This document shows, one piece after another, positions 18,395 to 30,022 of a stretch of DNA of 64,000 nt. The translations under genes and the position numbers were made by a program. A model generated the notes under the pieces. The model was not told the origin of the DNA. It saw only the letters and a list, made by a program, of their open reading frames with translations, and did not search any database. The stretch is from Rhizobium sp. 18055. GTDB lineage: Bacteria; Pseudomonadota; Alphaproteobacteria; Rhizobiales; Rhizobiaceae. Location of the stretch: positions 372,001-436,000 of the forward strand of contig NZ_CACSKD010000002.1 in NCBI RefSeq assembly GCF_902706285.1. Direction: 5' to 3'. How positions within the stretch are numbered: the first letter of the stretch is position 1; every line of letters begins with the position of its first letter.

Positions 18395-19579
18395 ATGTCT
18401 CAGCCGCGAAACGGCACACCGGGCGATGTCGAAGAAATCCATTGGCCGTCCCTGGTGGCCGCGGTTTCTTCAATCTCCGCCGTCGGCATCGCCATCGGGC
18501 TGGGATTGCCGCTTCTGAGCATCATTCTCGAGAAACGTGGCATTCCTTCGACGCTGATCGGCCTCAACACGGCGATGGCAGGTGTCGCGGCCATGGTTGC
18601 GGCACCGATCACGACCAGGCTCGCTCACGCCTACGGCGTGGCACAGACGATGATCTGGGCGGTGGTGATTTCGGCGATCAGTGCTGTCAGCTTTTATTAT
18701 GCGCAAGATTTCTGGATGTGGTTCCCGCTGCGCTTTGCCTTTCATGGCGCCACGACCACGCTGTTCATTCTCTCCGAGTTCTGGATCAACGCCGCCTCCC
18801 CGCCATCCAAACGCGGGTTTGTGCTGGGCATCTATGCGACGGTGCTATCGCTCGGTTTCGCCGCGGGTCCGTTGCTGTTCTCGATCCTCGGCAGCGATGG
18901 CATCCTGCCGTTTGCGGTCGGCGCCTGTGCCATCCTGCTGGCCGCCATACCGATCTTCATTGCCCGCAACGAAAGCCCTGTACTCGACGAGAAGCCGGAG
19001 CTGCATTTCATGCGCTATGTCTTCCTTGTACCCAGCGCCACAGCCGCGGTGTTCATCTTCGGCGCCGTGGAAGCAGGTGGCCTGGCACTGTTTCCGATCT
19101 ATGCCGTGCGGGCCTCGTTCACCGAAACCCAGGCGGCGCTTCTGCTGACAGTCATGGGCATCGGCAACATGATCTTCCAGATTCCGGTCGGCCTGCTGTC
19201 GGACAGAATGAAAGACAAGCGACCGTTGCTCGCCGGCATGGCTTTCATGGGCCTTATCGGCTCGCTGATGCTGCCGTTCCTGGTTCATAGCTGGGTGATG
19301 ATGGCGGGCGTGCTGCTCTTCTGGGGCGGCTGTGTGGCGGGGCTCTATACGGTCGGCTTGAGCCATCTGGGTTCACGATTGACCGGCTCGGATCTCGCGG
19401 CTGCCAATGCCGCCTTCGTCTTCTGTTATGCGGTCGGCACGGTTGCCGGTCCGCAGGTGATCGGCGCGGCCATCGACGTTGCCGGGAACAACGGTTTTGC
19501 CTGGGCAATTGCGGGATTCTTCGGCGTTTATGCCCTGCTTTCATCGGCCAGGCTGCTTTTCATTGGAAAGCGGGGTTGA
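18395..19579 (+). CDS. Major facilitator superfamily transporter
   Basis: A 394-aa polytopic protein with about 12 predicted helices. The loop 2-3 region and the segment 'GFVLGIYATVLSLGFAAGPLLFSILGSDGILPFAVGACAILLAAIPIFIARNESP' are MFS-like, as is 'GLLSDRMKDKRPLLAGMAFMGLIGSLMLPFLV' (the G-x-L-x-D-R-x-x-[KR] loop). I took the ATG of MSQPRNGTPGDVEEI because an AGGGGTGG ribosome-binding site precedes it; the 26 extra upstream codons look non-coding. The substrate is unknown. It resembles the YcaD-like group, but that is only a guess. Confidence 0.88.
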   Translation: MSQPRNGTPGDVEEIHWPSLVAAVSSISAVGIAIGLGLPLLSIILEKRGIPSTLIGLNTAMAGVAAMVAAPITTRLAHAYGVAQTMIWAVVISAISAVSFYYAQDFWMWFPLRFAFHGATTTLFILSEFWINAASPPSKRGFVLGIYATVLSLGFAAGPLLFSILGSDGILPFAVGACAILLAAIPIFIARNESPVLDEKPELHFMRYVFLVPSATAAVFIFGAVEAGGLALFPIYAVRASFTETQAALLLTVMGIGNMIFQIPVGLLSDRMKDKRPLLAGMAFMGLIGSLMLPFLVHSWVMMAGVLLFWGGCVAGLYTVGLSHLGSRLTGSDLAAANAAFVFCYAVGTVAGPQVIGAAIDVAGNNGFAWAIAGFFGVYALLSSARLLFIGKRG

Positions 19580-19603
19580 CTTTTCGGGCTAGATTCGTAG
19601 TTT
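19576..19603 (+). promoter_or_regulatory. Putative sigma-70 promoter of rpmG
   Basis: TTGACT (19576-19581) and TAGTTT (19598-19603) are 16 bp apart and lie at the end of the MFS gene, whose stop codon is inside the -35 box. Transcription would start about 60 nt before rpmG. The match is good at -35 and moderate at -10. Confidence 0.5.
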
Positions 19604-19672
19604 CGCGCCAGAATTAGCCGTGGCGCCTATCCGGATTCCTACGGCTTTCATTTCATTAAAGGCAGGACGACC

Positions 19673-19840
19673 ATGGCCAAGGCTACAACAATCAAGATCA
19701 AGCTGCTGTCGACAGCCGACACAGGTTCTTTCTACGTCACGACGAAGAACAGCCGTACGATGACGGACAAGATGACAAAGACCAAGTATGACCCGATTGC
19801 GCGCAAGCACGTCGAGTTCAAGGAAACCAAGATCAAGTAA
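19673..19840 (+). CDS. rpmG: 50S ribosomal protein L33
   Basis: A 55-aa ribosomal protein: [20 protein letters not shown], then '[35 protein letters not shown]'. It is the cysteine-free L33 type, without the zinc-binding CxxC pairs. A GGCAGGA ribosome-binding site stands 5-10 nt upstream. A strong intrinsic terminator follows 23 bp after the stop, and a promoter can be read upstream, so it is probably a single-gene transcription unit, as in other alphaproteobacteria. Confidence 0.98.
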   Translation: MAKATTIKIKLLSTADTGSFYVTTKNSRTMTDKMTKTKYDPIARKHVEFKETKIK

Positions 19841-19863
19841 TCACTTGATCCTGCAGACCGCTT

Positions 19864-19897
19864 AAAAAGCGCGCGCCATCCGGCTGCGCGCTTTTTT
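19864..19897 (+). terminator. Intrinsic terminator of rpmG
   Basis: AAAAAGCGCGC with GCC pairs to GGC, one bulged T and GCGCGCTTTTTT, giving a ~14-bp GC-rich stem with an ATCC loop and a six-T tract. It is the clearest terminator in this part of the window. Confidence 0.92.
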
Positions 19898-20576
19898 GTT
19901 GTTCCGTGACCAAGTGACGCCAGACGCAGCCGATTGCAGGCATCAGGCGTGACCACCATGCAGCACAAACAGAAACGCCGCCCTGCCCGTTTCAACGGAT
20001 AGGACGGCGTTTCATTTAAAGGGGGTCGGCCAGCAAGCAACGCGGCACGAGGAACCGCGAATGTTGCGTACCAGCCGACCGACCCCACGACCCAGGAGAT
20101 GCGGCGGACCTGAGCATCATGGGGTATCAGCGCACCCCTATGTGGAGTGCTTGTCTTTTATGAATTGATCATTTGCGCGAAACCGAAAGAAAATCAACAA
20201 ATTCTTAATGGTAAGATTTATTAGCTTGATTTTATGGTTAAAAGTCCTGCTTTGGGACACCTTTTTGATCAATCGACAGCCGGTTGGGACTAGAATAACA
20301 TCCGAGACGAAGAATAGACGGACACTATAGGCCAGTAAACTTTGGCCCGCGGTGCCGGCGGCACGGCCTGGAAACCTCCAAAACCGGGCCAGAGACCAAG
20401 AAAGATGATGCGGCGTCACATTCTCTGTTCGCCCGGGCCGCAGCTCTGCTTGGGCGATCAGCCGCGATCCACCGGTTCCAGCACCGACCGCGACACTACT
20501 ACTTGGGGCTAGCCAGCCGCCATCGCCGGAAAAGCGATATCAAACTTTCTGTGGATGAGCAGACCCGCAAGCAGGC
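19898..20576. other. Non-coding gap between convergent rpmG and pleD, with stable hairpins and an AT-rich block
   Basis: No convincing gene is present. Two stable inverted repeats stand out. AAACGCCG (19973-19980) pairs with CGGCGTTT (20005-20012). A longer compound hairpin spans about 20021-20085: outer stem GGTCGGC/GCCGACC at 20024-20030 and 20074-20080, inner CAACGCGG/CCGCG...TTG at 20038-20045 and 20055-20066. A smaller GGGGT/ACCCC stem follows near 20120. From ~20150 to 20260 the sequence is AT-rich and gene-free. It lies downstream of both flanking genes, so it is either spacer with terminators or an orphan RNA locus. Confidence 0.5.
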
Positions 20577-20604
20577 GGCGGAGGGCGGAGGGCGGACGGC
20601 GGAC
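20577..20604. repeat. Four tandem heptamers next to the pleD stop
   Basis: GGCGGAG, GGCGGAG, GGCGGAC, GGCGGAC follow each other without a gap, ending 7 bp from the pleD stop codon (20612). It is a short, possibly slippage-prone microsatellite with no known function. Confidence 0.85.
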
Positions 20605-20611
20605 GCCATCG

Positions 20612-21979
20612 TCAGGCCGCGGCGACGACTCGGTTGCGCCCAGCGTTCTTTGCTTCGTAAAGCGCGACATCCGCCTGCTTCATCAGATGCCCCGGCGTGA
20701 TGACCTGCGGCGTGCGCGAGGCGATGCCGAAGGATGCGGTCACCTGCAACTCCTGACCCGAGCCCTTCACCACGAAGGGTACAGTTTCAATGACGCTTCG
20801 CAGACGCTCGGCGACAGAGGCGGCGATCTCGGGCGAGGTATCGGGCATGACGACAACGAACTCCTCGCCGCCATAACGGCAGGCAAGATCGGCGCCGCGC
20901 ACGGTCGAGCGGACACGGTTGGCGAACTCCCGGATGATATCATCGCCGGCGTCGTGGCCGTGGGTGTCGTTGATCTGCTTGAAGCGATCGATATCGGCGA
21001 TCAGCACCGACAACGGACGGCCGCGGGCCATCGAGCGGTTGAACAGCGTGCTGATGTGATTATCGAGATAGCGGCGGTTGCTGAGGCCGGTCAGCGGGTC
21101 GGTGACGGCAAGCTCGATCGTCTGCTGCACATTGGCGCGCAAGCGGTCGTTATAGCTCTTGCGGCGCATCTGGGTCAGGCTGCGGGCCACCAGTTCGTTC
21201 GGATCGACAGGGCGGACGATATAGTCGTTGACGCCGAGATCCAGCGCGCGGACCACCATCTCGTCGTCGCCCTGTTCGGTGATGATCAGGATCGGCAGGA
21301 AACGGGTGCGCTCCAGCGAGCGGAGCTGCGAGCACAGCCGCAACGGATCGTAGTCGTCGATATTGGAATTGACGATCACCAGATCGAACTGGTTCTCGGA
21401 AGCTTCGAAAATCGCCGCCTGGGCATCCGAGATGGCGAACACGTTGCCGATCGGCTTCAGCGCCTTGACGATGCGCTCCTGCGAATTGGCACGACCATCG
21501 ACCAGCATGATCTGGCCGGCCTCTTCGCCGCGCGTGTCAGCGCGCAACAACTCGTCGATGCCCATATTGTGTGCTGTCTGCGCACGGATACGCAGCTCGT
21601 CGCTCAGCGTCTTCAGGCGCAACAAGCTCTTGACGCGGGCAATCAGCTGCAGGTCGTTGACCGGCTTGGTCAGGAAATCGTCGGCACCGGCCTTCAGGCC
21701 ACGTACGCGGTCGGCAGGTTGATCGAGGGCCGTCACCATGACAACGGGGATATGCGAGGTTTTGGGGTTGGACTTCAGCCGCTCGCAGACCTCGAAGCCG
21801 TCCATGCCGGGCATCATGATGTCGAGCAGAATAAGATCAACCTGATGCCGATCGCAGATCGCCAGCGCCTGATAGCCGTCGGCCGCCGTCAGCACGTCGA
21901 AGTATTCGGCAATCAGCCGCGCCTCGAGCAGCTTCACGTTTGCCGGGATATCATCAACGACGAGGATTCGCGCAGTCAT
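20612..21979 (-). CDS. pleD: Response regulator with diguanylate cyclase domain, PleD
   Basis: A 455-aa protein with two receiver domains and a GGDEF-type output, making c-di-GMP on phosphorylation. REC1 has D9/D10 and phospho-acceptor D53 ('LILLDIMMPGMDGFEVC') and K105. REC2 (about residues 157-275) is degenerate: the acceptor position reads Asn ('VIVNSNIDDYD'), consistent with its known adaptor role. The cyclase motif is GGEEF (370-374), and the product-inhibition I-site RxxD is RGAD, five residues before it. In Caulobacter PleD controls the swarmer-to-stalked transition. divK lies 18 bp upstream, the conserved pair in Rhizobiales. Confidence 0.97.
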   Translation of the reverse strand: MTARILVVDDIPANVKLLEARLIAEYFDVLTAADGYQALAICDRHQVDLILLDIMMPGMDGFEVCERLKSNPKTSHIPVVMVTALDQPADRVRGLKAGADDFLTKPVNDLQLIARVKSLLRLKTLSDELRIRAQTAHNMGIDELLRADTRGEEAGQIMLVDGRANSQERIVKALKPIGNVFAISDAQAAIFEASENQFDLVIVNSNIDDYDPLRLCSQLRSLERTRFLPILIITEQGDDEMVVRALDLGVNDYIVRPVDPNELVARSLTQMRRKSYNDRLRANVQQTIELAVTDPLTGLSNRRYLDNHISTLFNRSMARGRPLSVLIADIDRFKQINDTHGHDAGDDIIREFANRVRSTVRGADLACRYGGEEFVVVMPDTSPEIAASVAERLRSVIETVPFVVKGSGQELQVTASFGIASRTPQVITPGHLMKQADVALYEAKNAGRNRVVAAA

Positions 21980-21997
21980 AGGCTTCTTTCCGATCTA

Positions 21998-22369
21998 TCA
22001 GGCATCGCCCAGGTAGGTCTTGATCGTCTCAATGAACTTCGGAACAGAGATCGGCTTGGAGACATAGGCTTCGCAGCCGCCCTGGCGGATACGCTCCTCG
22101 TCGCCCTTCATGGCGAAGGCGGTGACCGCAATCACCGGAATGACGTGAAGCTCATCGTCTTCCTTCAGCCACTTGGTGACTTCAAGGCCCGACACTTCCG
22201 GCAACTGGATATCCATCAGGATCAGATCCGGCCGATGCTTGCGGGCAAGATCGAGCGCTTCCATACCGTTGCGGGTCTGGATCGTCCGGTAGCCGGACGC
22301 CTCGATGAGGTCGCGAAAGAGCTTCATGTTGAGCTCATTATCCTCTACAATCATCACTTGTTTGGGCAT
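21998..22369 (-). CDS. divK: Single-domain cell-cycle response regulator DivK
   Basis: A 123-aa stand-alone receiver domain: '[29 protein letters not shown]' with acidic pocket E9/D10, phospho-acceptor D53 in '[13 protein letters not shown]', Thr in 'VTAFA' and Lys in 'YVSKPIS'. In Caulobacter and rhizobia DivK links the kinases PleC/DivJ to the CtrA pathway. The start at MPKQVM was chosen because the longer frame adds 24 residues not seen in DivK. It is the first gene of the divK-pleD operon and is divergent from a DUF3572 gene across 132 bp. Confidence 0.97.
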   Translation of the reverse strand: MPKQVMIVEDNELNMKLFRDLIEASGYRTIQTRNGMEALDLARKHRPDLILMDIQLPEVSGLEVTKWLKEDDELHVIPVIAVTAFAMKGDEERIRQGGCEAYVSKPISVPKFIETIKTYLGDA

Positions 22370-22409
22370 GGAACGCGATCCTAAGTCCGTCATGAAAACC
22401 GTTTCACCG

Positions 22410-22426
22410 CACAGGAAACACCTGTG
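22410..22426. promoter_or_regulatory. Inverted repeat in the divK / DUF3572 divergent region
   Basis: CACAGG and CCTGTG flank five bases, about 40-57 bp upstream of the divK ATG. It may be an operator for divK or for the divergent gene. A second small palindrome (GGTAA-T-TTACC, 22484-22494) lies just ahead of the DUF3572 start. I recognise neither as a known site. Confidence 0.3.
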
Positions 22427-22501
22427 AGCGCACCAGCCCATGAAACCGATTGCGGCAAGCTATCGGTATTTGGTTGAAAAATAGGTAATTTACCGCAAGA
22501 A

Positions 22502-22810
22502 ATGCAGAGCAACTTCAAGACTTCCAAGCAACACGCCACAGACCCGCAAGAGATCGCCATCGCTGTTCTCGCATGGCTGGCCAACGAGCCGGATTTGTTC
22601 AGTCGTTTCCTGGCACTCACGGGGGTGGAACCGGCACAGGTCAGGAACGCGATCAATGATCCGGGGTTCCTCACCGGCATGATGGATTTCCTGATGCAGC
22701 ACGAGCCGACGGCTTTGGCCTTCTGCCAGGCAACCGGCACCGCGCCCGAGGCGCTGAACGCCGCATGGCAGCATTTTTCGCCTGCCGGCCTCGATTCGGG
22801 GCAGTATTGA
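22502..22810 (+). CDS. DUF3572 family protein
   Basis: A 102-aa mostly helical protein without membrane segments: 'DPQEIAIAVLAWLANEPDLFSRFLALTGVEPAQVRNAINDPGFLTGMMDFLMQHEPTALAFCQATGTAPEALNAAW'. This matches DUF3572, an alphaproteobacterial family of unknown function usually found next to divK, as here. The ribosome-binding site is poor. Its stop lies 2 bp before the next gene's ATG, so the two are coupled. Confidence 0.9.
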   Translation: MQSNFKTSKQHATDPQEIAIAVLAWLANEPDLFSRFLALTGVEPAQVRNAINDPGFLTGMMDFLMQHEPTALAFCQATGTAPEALNAAWQHFSPAGLDSGQY

Positions 22811-22812
22811 GA

Positions 22813-23484
22813 ATGAGTGTGGTCACCGATCCCGGCCAGGTTCGACTGGGCGAGCGCCCGCTGATCGTCTGCGATATCGACGAAGTGGTGCTCGAGTTTC
22901 TGTCGCCCCTCACCCATTTCCTGCGCTCGCACAATTACGACCTGCTGCCCCGCTCCTTCCGTCTGCACGGCAACATCGTGTCGCTGCTTGACGGCAGCGA
23001 GATGAGCCACGAGCAGTTCGATGCCTTCGAGGACATGTTCTTCGAACGCCAGGATCTCTGGCAGAGGCCGGCGGAACGCGCCGTCGAAACGCTGCATGCG
23101 CTGTCTGCCGAGGCCGATATCGTTTTCCTGACAGCGATGCCGCCCCGCCACCATGGTATTCGCCGCAAACTTCTCGATCGGTTCGACCTGTCGTTCGACA
23201 TGATCGCCTCCGAACAGCCCAAGGGGCCGATCGTCGCTGCGCTGCACGACCGAAGACATCTGCCTGTTGCGTTTATCGACGATATCCAACGCAATCTCCT
23301 TTCGGTGGCCGATCATGTGCCGGAATGCCTGCTGATAACGATGATGGCCAATGCAGATTTCAAGCCGTTTGCGCCGGCACCCGTCAGCGGCATCCTGGCT
23401 GCATCAGACTGGAGCCACGCCGGCGACCTGATGCGCGGACATTTCTCGGCCATGGCATCGAAGACCGCCACGTCGCTCGCATAG
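22813..23484 (+). CDS. HAD-like hydrolase family protein, function unknown
   Basis: A 223-aa protein. 'RPLIVCDIDEVVLEFLSPLTHFLRSHNYDL' has the DxD motif of a HAD nucleophile strand, 'DIVFLTAMPPRHHGIRRKLLDRF' fits motif II (T), and 'PKGPIVAALHDRRHLPVAFIDDIQRNLLSVADHVP' holds the Lys and the acidic motif III/IV. It therefore looks catalytically competent, but no substrate is known to me. I chose MSVVTDPGQV as the start, 2 bp after the DUF3572 stop; the 16-residue longer version overlaps that gene. Confidence 0.8.
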   Translation: MSVVTDPGQVRLGERPLIVCDIDEVVLEFLSPLTHFLRSHNYDLLPRSFRLHGNIVSLLDGSEMSHEQFDAFEDMFFERQDLWQRPAERAVETLHALSAEADIVFLTAMPPRHHGIRRKLLDRFDLSFDMIASEQPKGPIVAALHDRRHLPVAFIDDIQRNLLSVADHVPECLLITMMANADFKPFAPAPVSGILAASDWSHAGDLMRGHFSAMASKTATSLA

Positions 23485-23534
23485 AGTGATAGGAATACGC
23501 GCGAGATATCCGGCGCATAACCGCAGCCACTCTC

Positions 23535-23584
23535 TTGAGACTTCAAAGCTTAGAGCGTAATGTCGCGATGTTCAACCTTTGTTC
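23535..23584 (+). promoter_or_regulatory. dinB promoter with LexA (SOS) box
   Basis: TTGAGA (23535-23540) and TAATGT (23558-23563) are 17 bp apart and predict a start near 23570. At 23570-23584 stands GTTC-N7-GTTC (GTTCAACCTTTGTTC), the direct-repeat LexA box known for alphaproteobacteria. A repressor bound there would cover the start site. The dinB ATG follows 6 bp later, giving a leader of about 20 nt. Confidence 0.75.
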
Positions 23585-23590
23585 TCGCCG

Positions 23591-24880
23591 ATGACCCCCA
23601 CACTCGCCAAAACACCCGGCTTCTGTCGCGACTGCCTTGCGGAGCAGAAGGCGGAGACGCGTCGGTGTGCATCCTGCGGCAGTCCCCGCCTCGTCCGACA
23701 CAATGAACTCTACGATCTGACACTGGCGCATATCGATTGCGATGCCTTCTATGCCTCGGTGGAAAAACGCGACAATCCGGATCTTGCCGACAAGCCTGTC
23801 ATCATCGGCGGCGGCAAGCGCGGCGTGGTCTCGACGGCCTGCTATATCGCCCGCATTCATGGCGTGCGCTCGGCGATGCCGATGTTCAAGGCGCTGGAAG
23901 CCTGCCCGCAGGCGGTGGTCATCCGTCCTGACATGGAGAAATACGTCAAGGTCGGGCGCGAGGTGCGGGCGATGATGCAGGAGTTGACACCGCTGGTGCA
24001 GCCACTGTCGATCGACGAGGCGTTCCTGGAGCTTGGCGGCACCGAGCGGCTGCATCACGACCCGCCAGCGCGCACGCTCGCCAAGTTCGCCCGACGCGTC
24101 GAGAAGGAGATCGGCATCAGCGTCTCGGTCGGCCTTTCCTATTGCAAGTTCCTCGCCAAGGTCGCCTCCGACCTGCAGAAGCCGCGCGGGTTCTCGGTGA
24201 TCGGCCGCGAGGAAGCGGTGGCGTTTCTGGCACCGCGTTCGGTGACGACCATCTGGGGCGTCGGCAAAGCCTTTGCGGCGACGCTGGAGGCGGACGGCAT
24301 CCGCACCATCAGCCAGTTGCAGGGCATGGACGAGACCGACCTGATGCGCCGCTATGGCGTTATGGGGCAGAGGCTTTCGCGTCTGTCACGCGGCATCGAC
24401 GATCGCGACGTCCATCTCAACGATGCGGCCAAGAGTGTCTCGGCAGAGACGACGTTCTTCGACGATATCTCCCGCTACGACGATCTTGTGCCCGTGTTGC
24501 GCAACCTGTCCGAAAAGGTTGCCTGGCGCCTGAAGAAGGGCGCTATCGCCGGCCATACGGTGGTGCTGAAGATGAAGACCGCCGATTTCAAATCACGGAC
24601 CCGCAACCGCAAGCTCGAAGACCCGACGCAGCTGGCCGACCGGATCTTCCGCACCGGCATCGAGCTTCTGCAGAAGGAAACGGATGGCACCAGGTTCCGG
24701 CTGATCGGCATCGGCGTCACTGACCTTTGCGACCCAGGGCGTGCCGACCCACCTGATCTGATCGACGTACAATCCGGACGGCGAGCGGCGGCCGAGGCTG
24801 CGATGGACAAATTGCGCGACAAGTTCGGCAAGGGGACGGTGGAGACAGGCTACACATTCGGCGGCAAACGCGGTCAATAA
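23591..24880 (+). CDS. dinB: DNA polymerase IV (Y-family)
   Basis: A 429-aa translesion polymerase. The catalytic motifs are '[21 protein letters not shown]' and '[10 protein letters not shown]', with a helix-hairpin-helix thumb ('[30 protein letters not shown]') and the little-finger domain after residue ~240. Ahead of the polymerase sits a ~35-residue extension with two CxxC pairs ('[26 protein letters not shown]'), probably a zinc ribbon, which E. coli Pol IV lacks. The ATG at [10 protein letters not shown] is preferred over an upstream TTG that lies inside the LexA box. It is a single gene under likely SOS control. Confidence 0.96.
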   Translation: MTPTLAKTPGFCRDCLAEQKAETRRCASCGSPRLVRHNELYDLTLAHIDCDAFYASVEKRDNPDLADKPVIIGGGKRGVVSTACYIARIHGVRSAMPMFKALEACPQAVVIRPDMEKYVKVGREVRAMMQELTPLVQPLSIDEAFLELGGTERLHHDPPARTLAKFARRVEKEIGISVSVGLSYCKFLAKVASDLQKPRGFSVIGREEAVAFLAPRSVTTIWGVGKAFAATLEADGIRTISQLQGMDETDLMRRYGVMGQRLSRLSRGIDDRDVHLNDAAKSVSAETTFFDDISRYDDLVPVLRNLSEKVAWRLKKGAIAGHTVVLKMKTADFKSRTRNRKLEDPTQLADRIFRTGIELLQKETDGTRFRLIGIGVTDLCDPGRADPPDLIDVQSGRRAAAEAAMDKLRDKFGKGTVETGYTFGGKRGQ

Positions 24881-24974
24881 TATGTGAGCCGGCCTCGCCA
24901 TCGGCCATTTCAAGTCTTCCTTAAGTTTCCCGCTTTACGCTTGGTCTCGTAGTATTGCGTATCGGTTGGGTTCA

Positions 24975-26213
24975 ATGTTCTCGCGTCTCGTCTTCGGGCT
25001 CGGCTTGCTGTCGGCCACCGCACTGGTGCATCCTGCGTTCGCAACGGACGCGCGGATGCTGCAGATCTTCGTGTCCAAGGACAAGCAACAGCTTGCCGTC
25101 TATGACGGCACCGAGGTCATCGCCACATCGAAGATCTCAAGCGGTAAATCCGGGCACACGACGCCGAGCGGCATCTTCTCGGTGATCGAGAAGCAGACCT
25201 ATCACGAGTCAAACATCTATTCCGGCGCGCCGATGCCCTTCATGCAGCGGCTGACGTGGTCAGGCATTGCGCTGCACCAGTCGAACTCGGTGCCACGCTA
25301 TCCGGCCTCGCACGGCTGCGTGCGCATGCCCGACGCCTTTGCAAAGCAGCTCTACAAGATGACCGAGATGGGCGTGCCCGTCATCATCACCGAGGCACAA
25401 CTGGCGCCACGGCCGATCGATCATCCGATGCTGTTCCGTCCGGAGGCGCCCGAGCCGACGCCGCTGCTTTCCGACGTCGAGCTTCGGCCATCGTTCGGTG
25501 CGCTGCCTGTGCAGGTGGCGATGAACGAGGTCGCGGCGATGCCGCGGCTGCAGGTGCAGCCGATCGTGGCGCCTGTCAACGACGAGCCGGTGCGCATGCT
25601 GATCACCCGCCGGACCCAGCGCGAAACGATCATCGACCTGCAGACCTACCTCGCACAGCTGGGATTTGATGTCGGCAATGCCGATGGCTATCTCGGGCCG
25701 GCGACGATACAGGCGATCGGCGCGTTCAAGACCCAGCATCCGCTGGACGCTGCCAGCAGCAAGTCACTCCTCAGTGACGCGCTTCTGAGAGCGGTCTATA
25801 CCGCTGCCGGCAAGGGCGAGCCGCCGAACGGCGTGATCATGCTCCGCCAAGGCTTTCGGCCGGTGTTCGAGGCGCCCGTCATCATCGCCAATCCGGAACT
25901 GGCACTCGGCACGCATTTCTTCAGCGCCCATGATGTCGATCTGACGGAAGGCACGACGGAGTGGCTGGGCGTGACGCTGCCGAACACGCTGACCAGCCAG
26001 ACAATGAAACGTCTGGGCATCCGCAGCACGGAAAGCTCGATCGTTTCAGGCACGCCGATCATGAATGCACTCAGCCGCATCGATATACCCGAGGAGACCC
26101 GACGGAAAATCGACGCGATGCTGACGCCGGGATCGACGCTGACGATCTCCGACACCGGTCTCGGACCAGAGACCGGTCAGGGCACCGATTTCATCACGCT
26201 GACGCGCGGCTAA
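24975..26213 (+). CDS. Periplasmic L,D-transpeptidase with peptidoglycan-binding domain
   Basis: A 412-aa exported protein: signal peptide 'MFSRLVFGLGLLSATALVHPAFA', then a YkuD domain (about residues 28-140) with the catalytic motif 'HQSNSVPRYPASHGCVRMPD', nucleophile Cys115. Residues ~215-260 ('RETIIDLQTYLAQLGFDVGNADGYLGPATIQAIGAFKTQHPL') are a PG_binding_1 domain. The C-terminal ~130 residues are of unknown fold. Such enzymes form 3-3 cross-links or anchor proteins to the wall; Rhizobiales have many and use them in polar growth. It ends 3 bp before the convergent dnaE stop. Confidence 0.92.
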   Translation: MFSRLVFGLGLLSATALVHPAFATDARMLQIFVSKDKQQLAVYDGTEVIATSKISSGKSGHTTPSGIFSVIEKQTYHESNIYSGAPMPFMQRLTWSGIALHQSNSVPRYPASHGCVRMPDAFAKQLYKMTEMGVPVIITEAQLAPRPIDHPMLFRPEAPEPTPLLSDVELRPSFGALPVQVAMNEVAAMPRLQVQPIVAPVNDEPVRMLITRRTQRETIIDLQTYLAQLGFDVGNADGYLGPATIQAIGAFKTQHPLDAASSKSLLSDALLRAVYTAAGKGEPPNGVIMLRQGFRPVFEAPVIIANPELALGTHFFSAHDVDLTEGTTEWLGVTLPNTLTSQTMKRLGIRSTESSIVSGTPIMNALSRIDIPEETRRKIDAMLTPGSTLTISDTGLGPETGQGTDFITLTRG

Positions 26214-26216
26214 GGC

Positions 26217-29717
<3,501 letters not shown>

Positions 29718-29799
29718 AATATGCCTTTCCGCGCATTCACATGAATCGGATGCATTGTCGGATTTGACGGAGACGATGTCCAGAGAGGCGCATGCAATC

Positions 29800-29824
29800 G
29801 GACCGCATGGTAGCCATGCGGTCC
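29800..29824 (-). terminator. Perfect 11-bp hairpin after the small membrane ORF
   Basis: GGACCGCATGG, a TAG loop and CCATGCGGTCC form a perfect stem. It stands 9 nt past the stop of the 28-aa ORF on the minus strand and 83 bp before dnaE. No U-tract follows on either strand, so it is a stable 3' end or a weak terminator that insulates dnaE. Confidence 0.55.
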
Positions 29825-29833
29825 CCGTTATTC

Positions 29834-29920
29834 TTACATTGCCATGCAGATCAACGAGAAACTGGCAATAAACATTGCGATGGAGGTGAATGCTGCGATA
29901 TCGCGGATCATATCAGTCAT
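29834..29920 (-). CDS. Candidate 28-aa single-pass membrane peptide
   Basis: The frame reads MTDMIRDIAAFTSIAMFIAS then FSLICMAM. Residues ~8-28 form one hydrophobic helix with a short charged N-terminus. The main evidence is a strong ribosome-binding site, AGGAGAG, 5-7 nt before the ATG, in a gap with no other gene, plus a perfect hairpin just after the stop. It is divergent from the 193-aa secreted-protein gene across 102 bp. I recognise no family. The peptide is too short to test by codon bias. Confidence 0.55.
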   Translation of the reverse strand: MTDMIRDIAAFTSIAMFIASFSLICMAM

Positions 29921-29995
29921 TTGGCTCTCCTGTGCTGTTATGTTTCTAATTTGTTCCGCTATTGTTCTATTGTCAACAGGATTCTTTTCCGCTCT

Positions 29996-30011
29996 TGTGA
30001 TCGAGATCAAA
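29996..30011 (+). promoter_or_regulatory. CRP/FNR-like palindrome before the secreted-protein gene
   Basis: TGTGA-N6-TCAAA differs by one base from the CRP consensus TGTGA-N6-TCACA, and GTGAT-N4-ATCAA by one base from an FNR/FixK site. It lies only 12-27 nt upstream of the ATG, so it would act as a repressor site unless transcription starts unusually close. Confidence 0.25.
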
Positions 30012-30022
30012 CGGAGGAAGGC

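Noticed and set aside
20138..20419. A 93-aa minus-strand frame in the AT-rich gap
   Set aside because: No ribosome-binding site or motif; the composition follows the AT-rich spacer. A 118-aa frame at 19732-20088 runs antisense through rpmG and its terminator.
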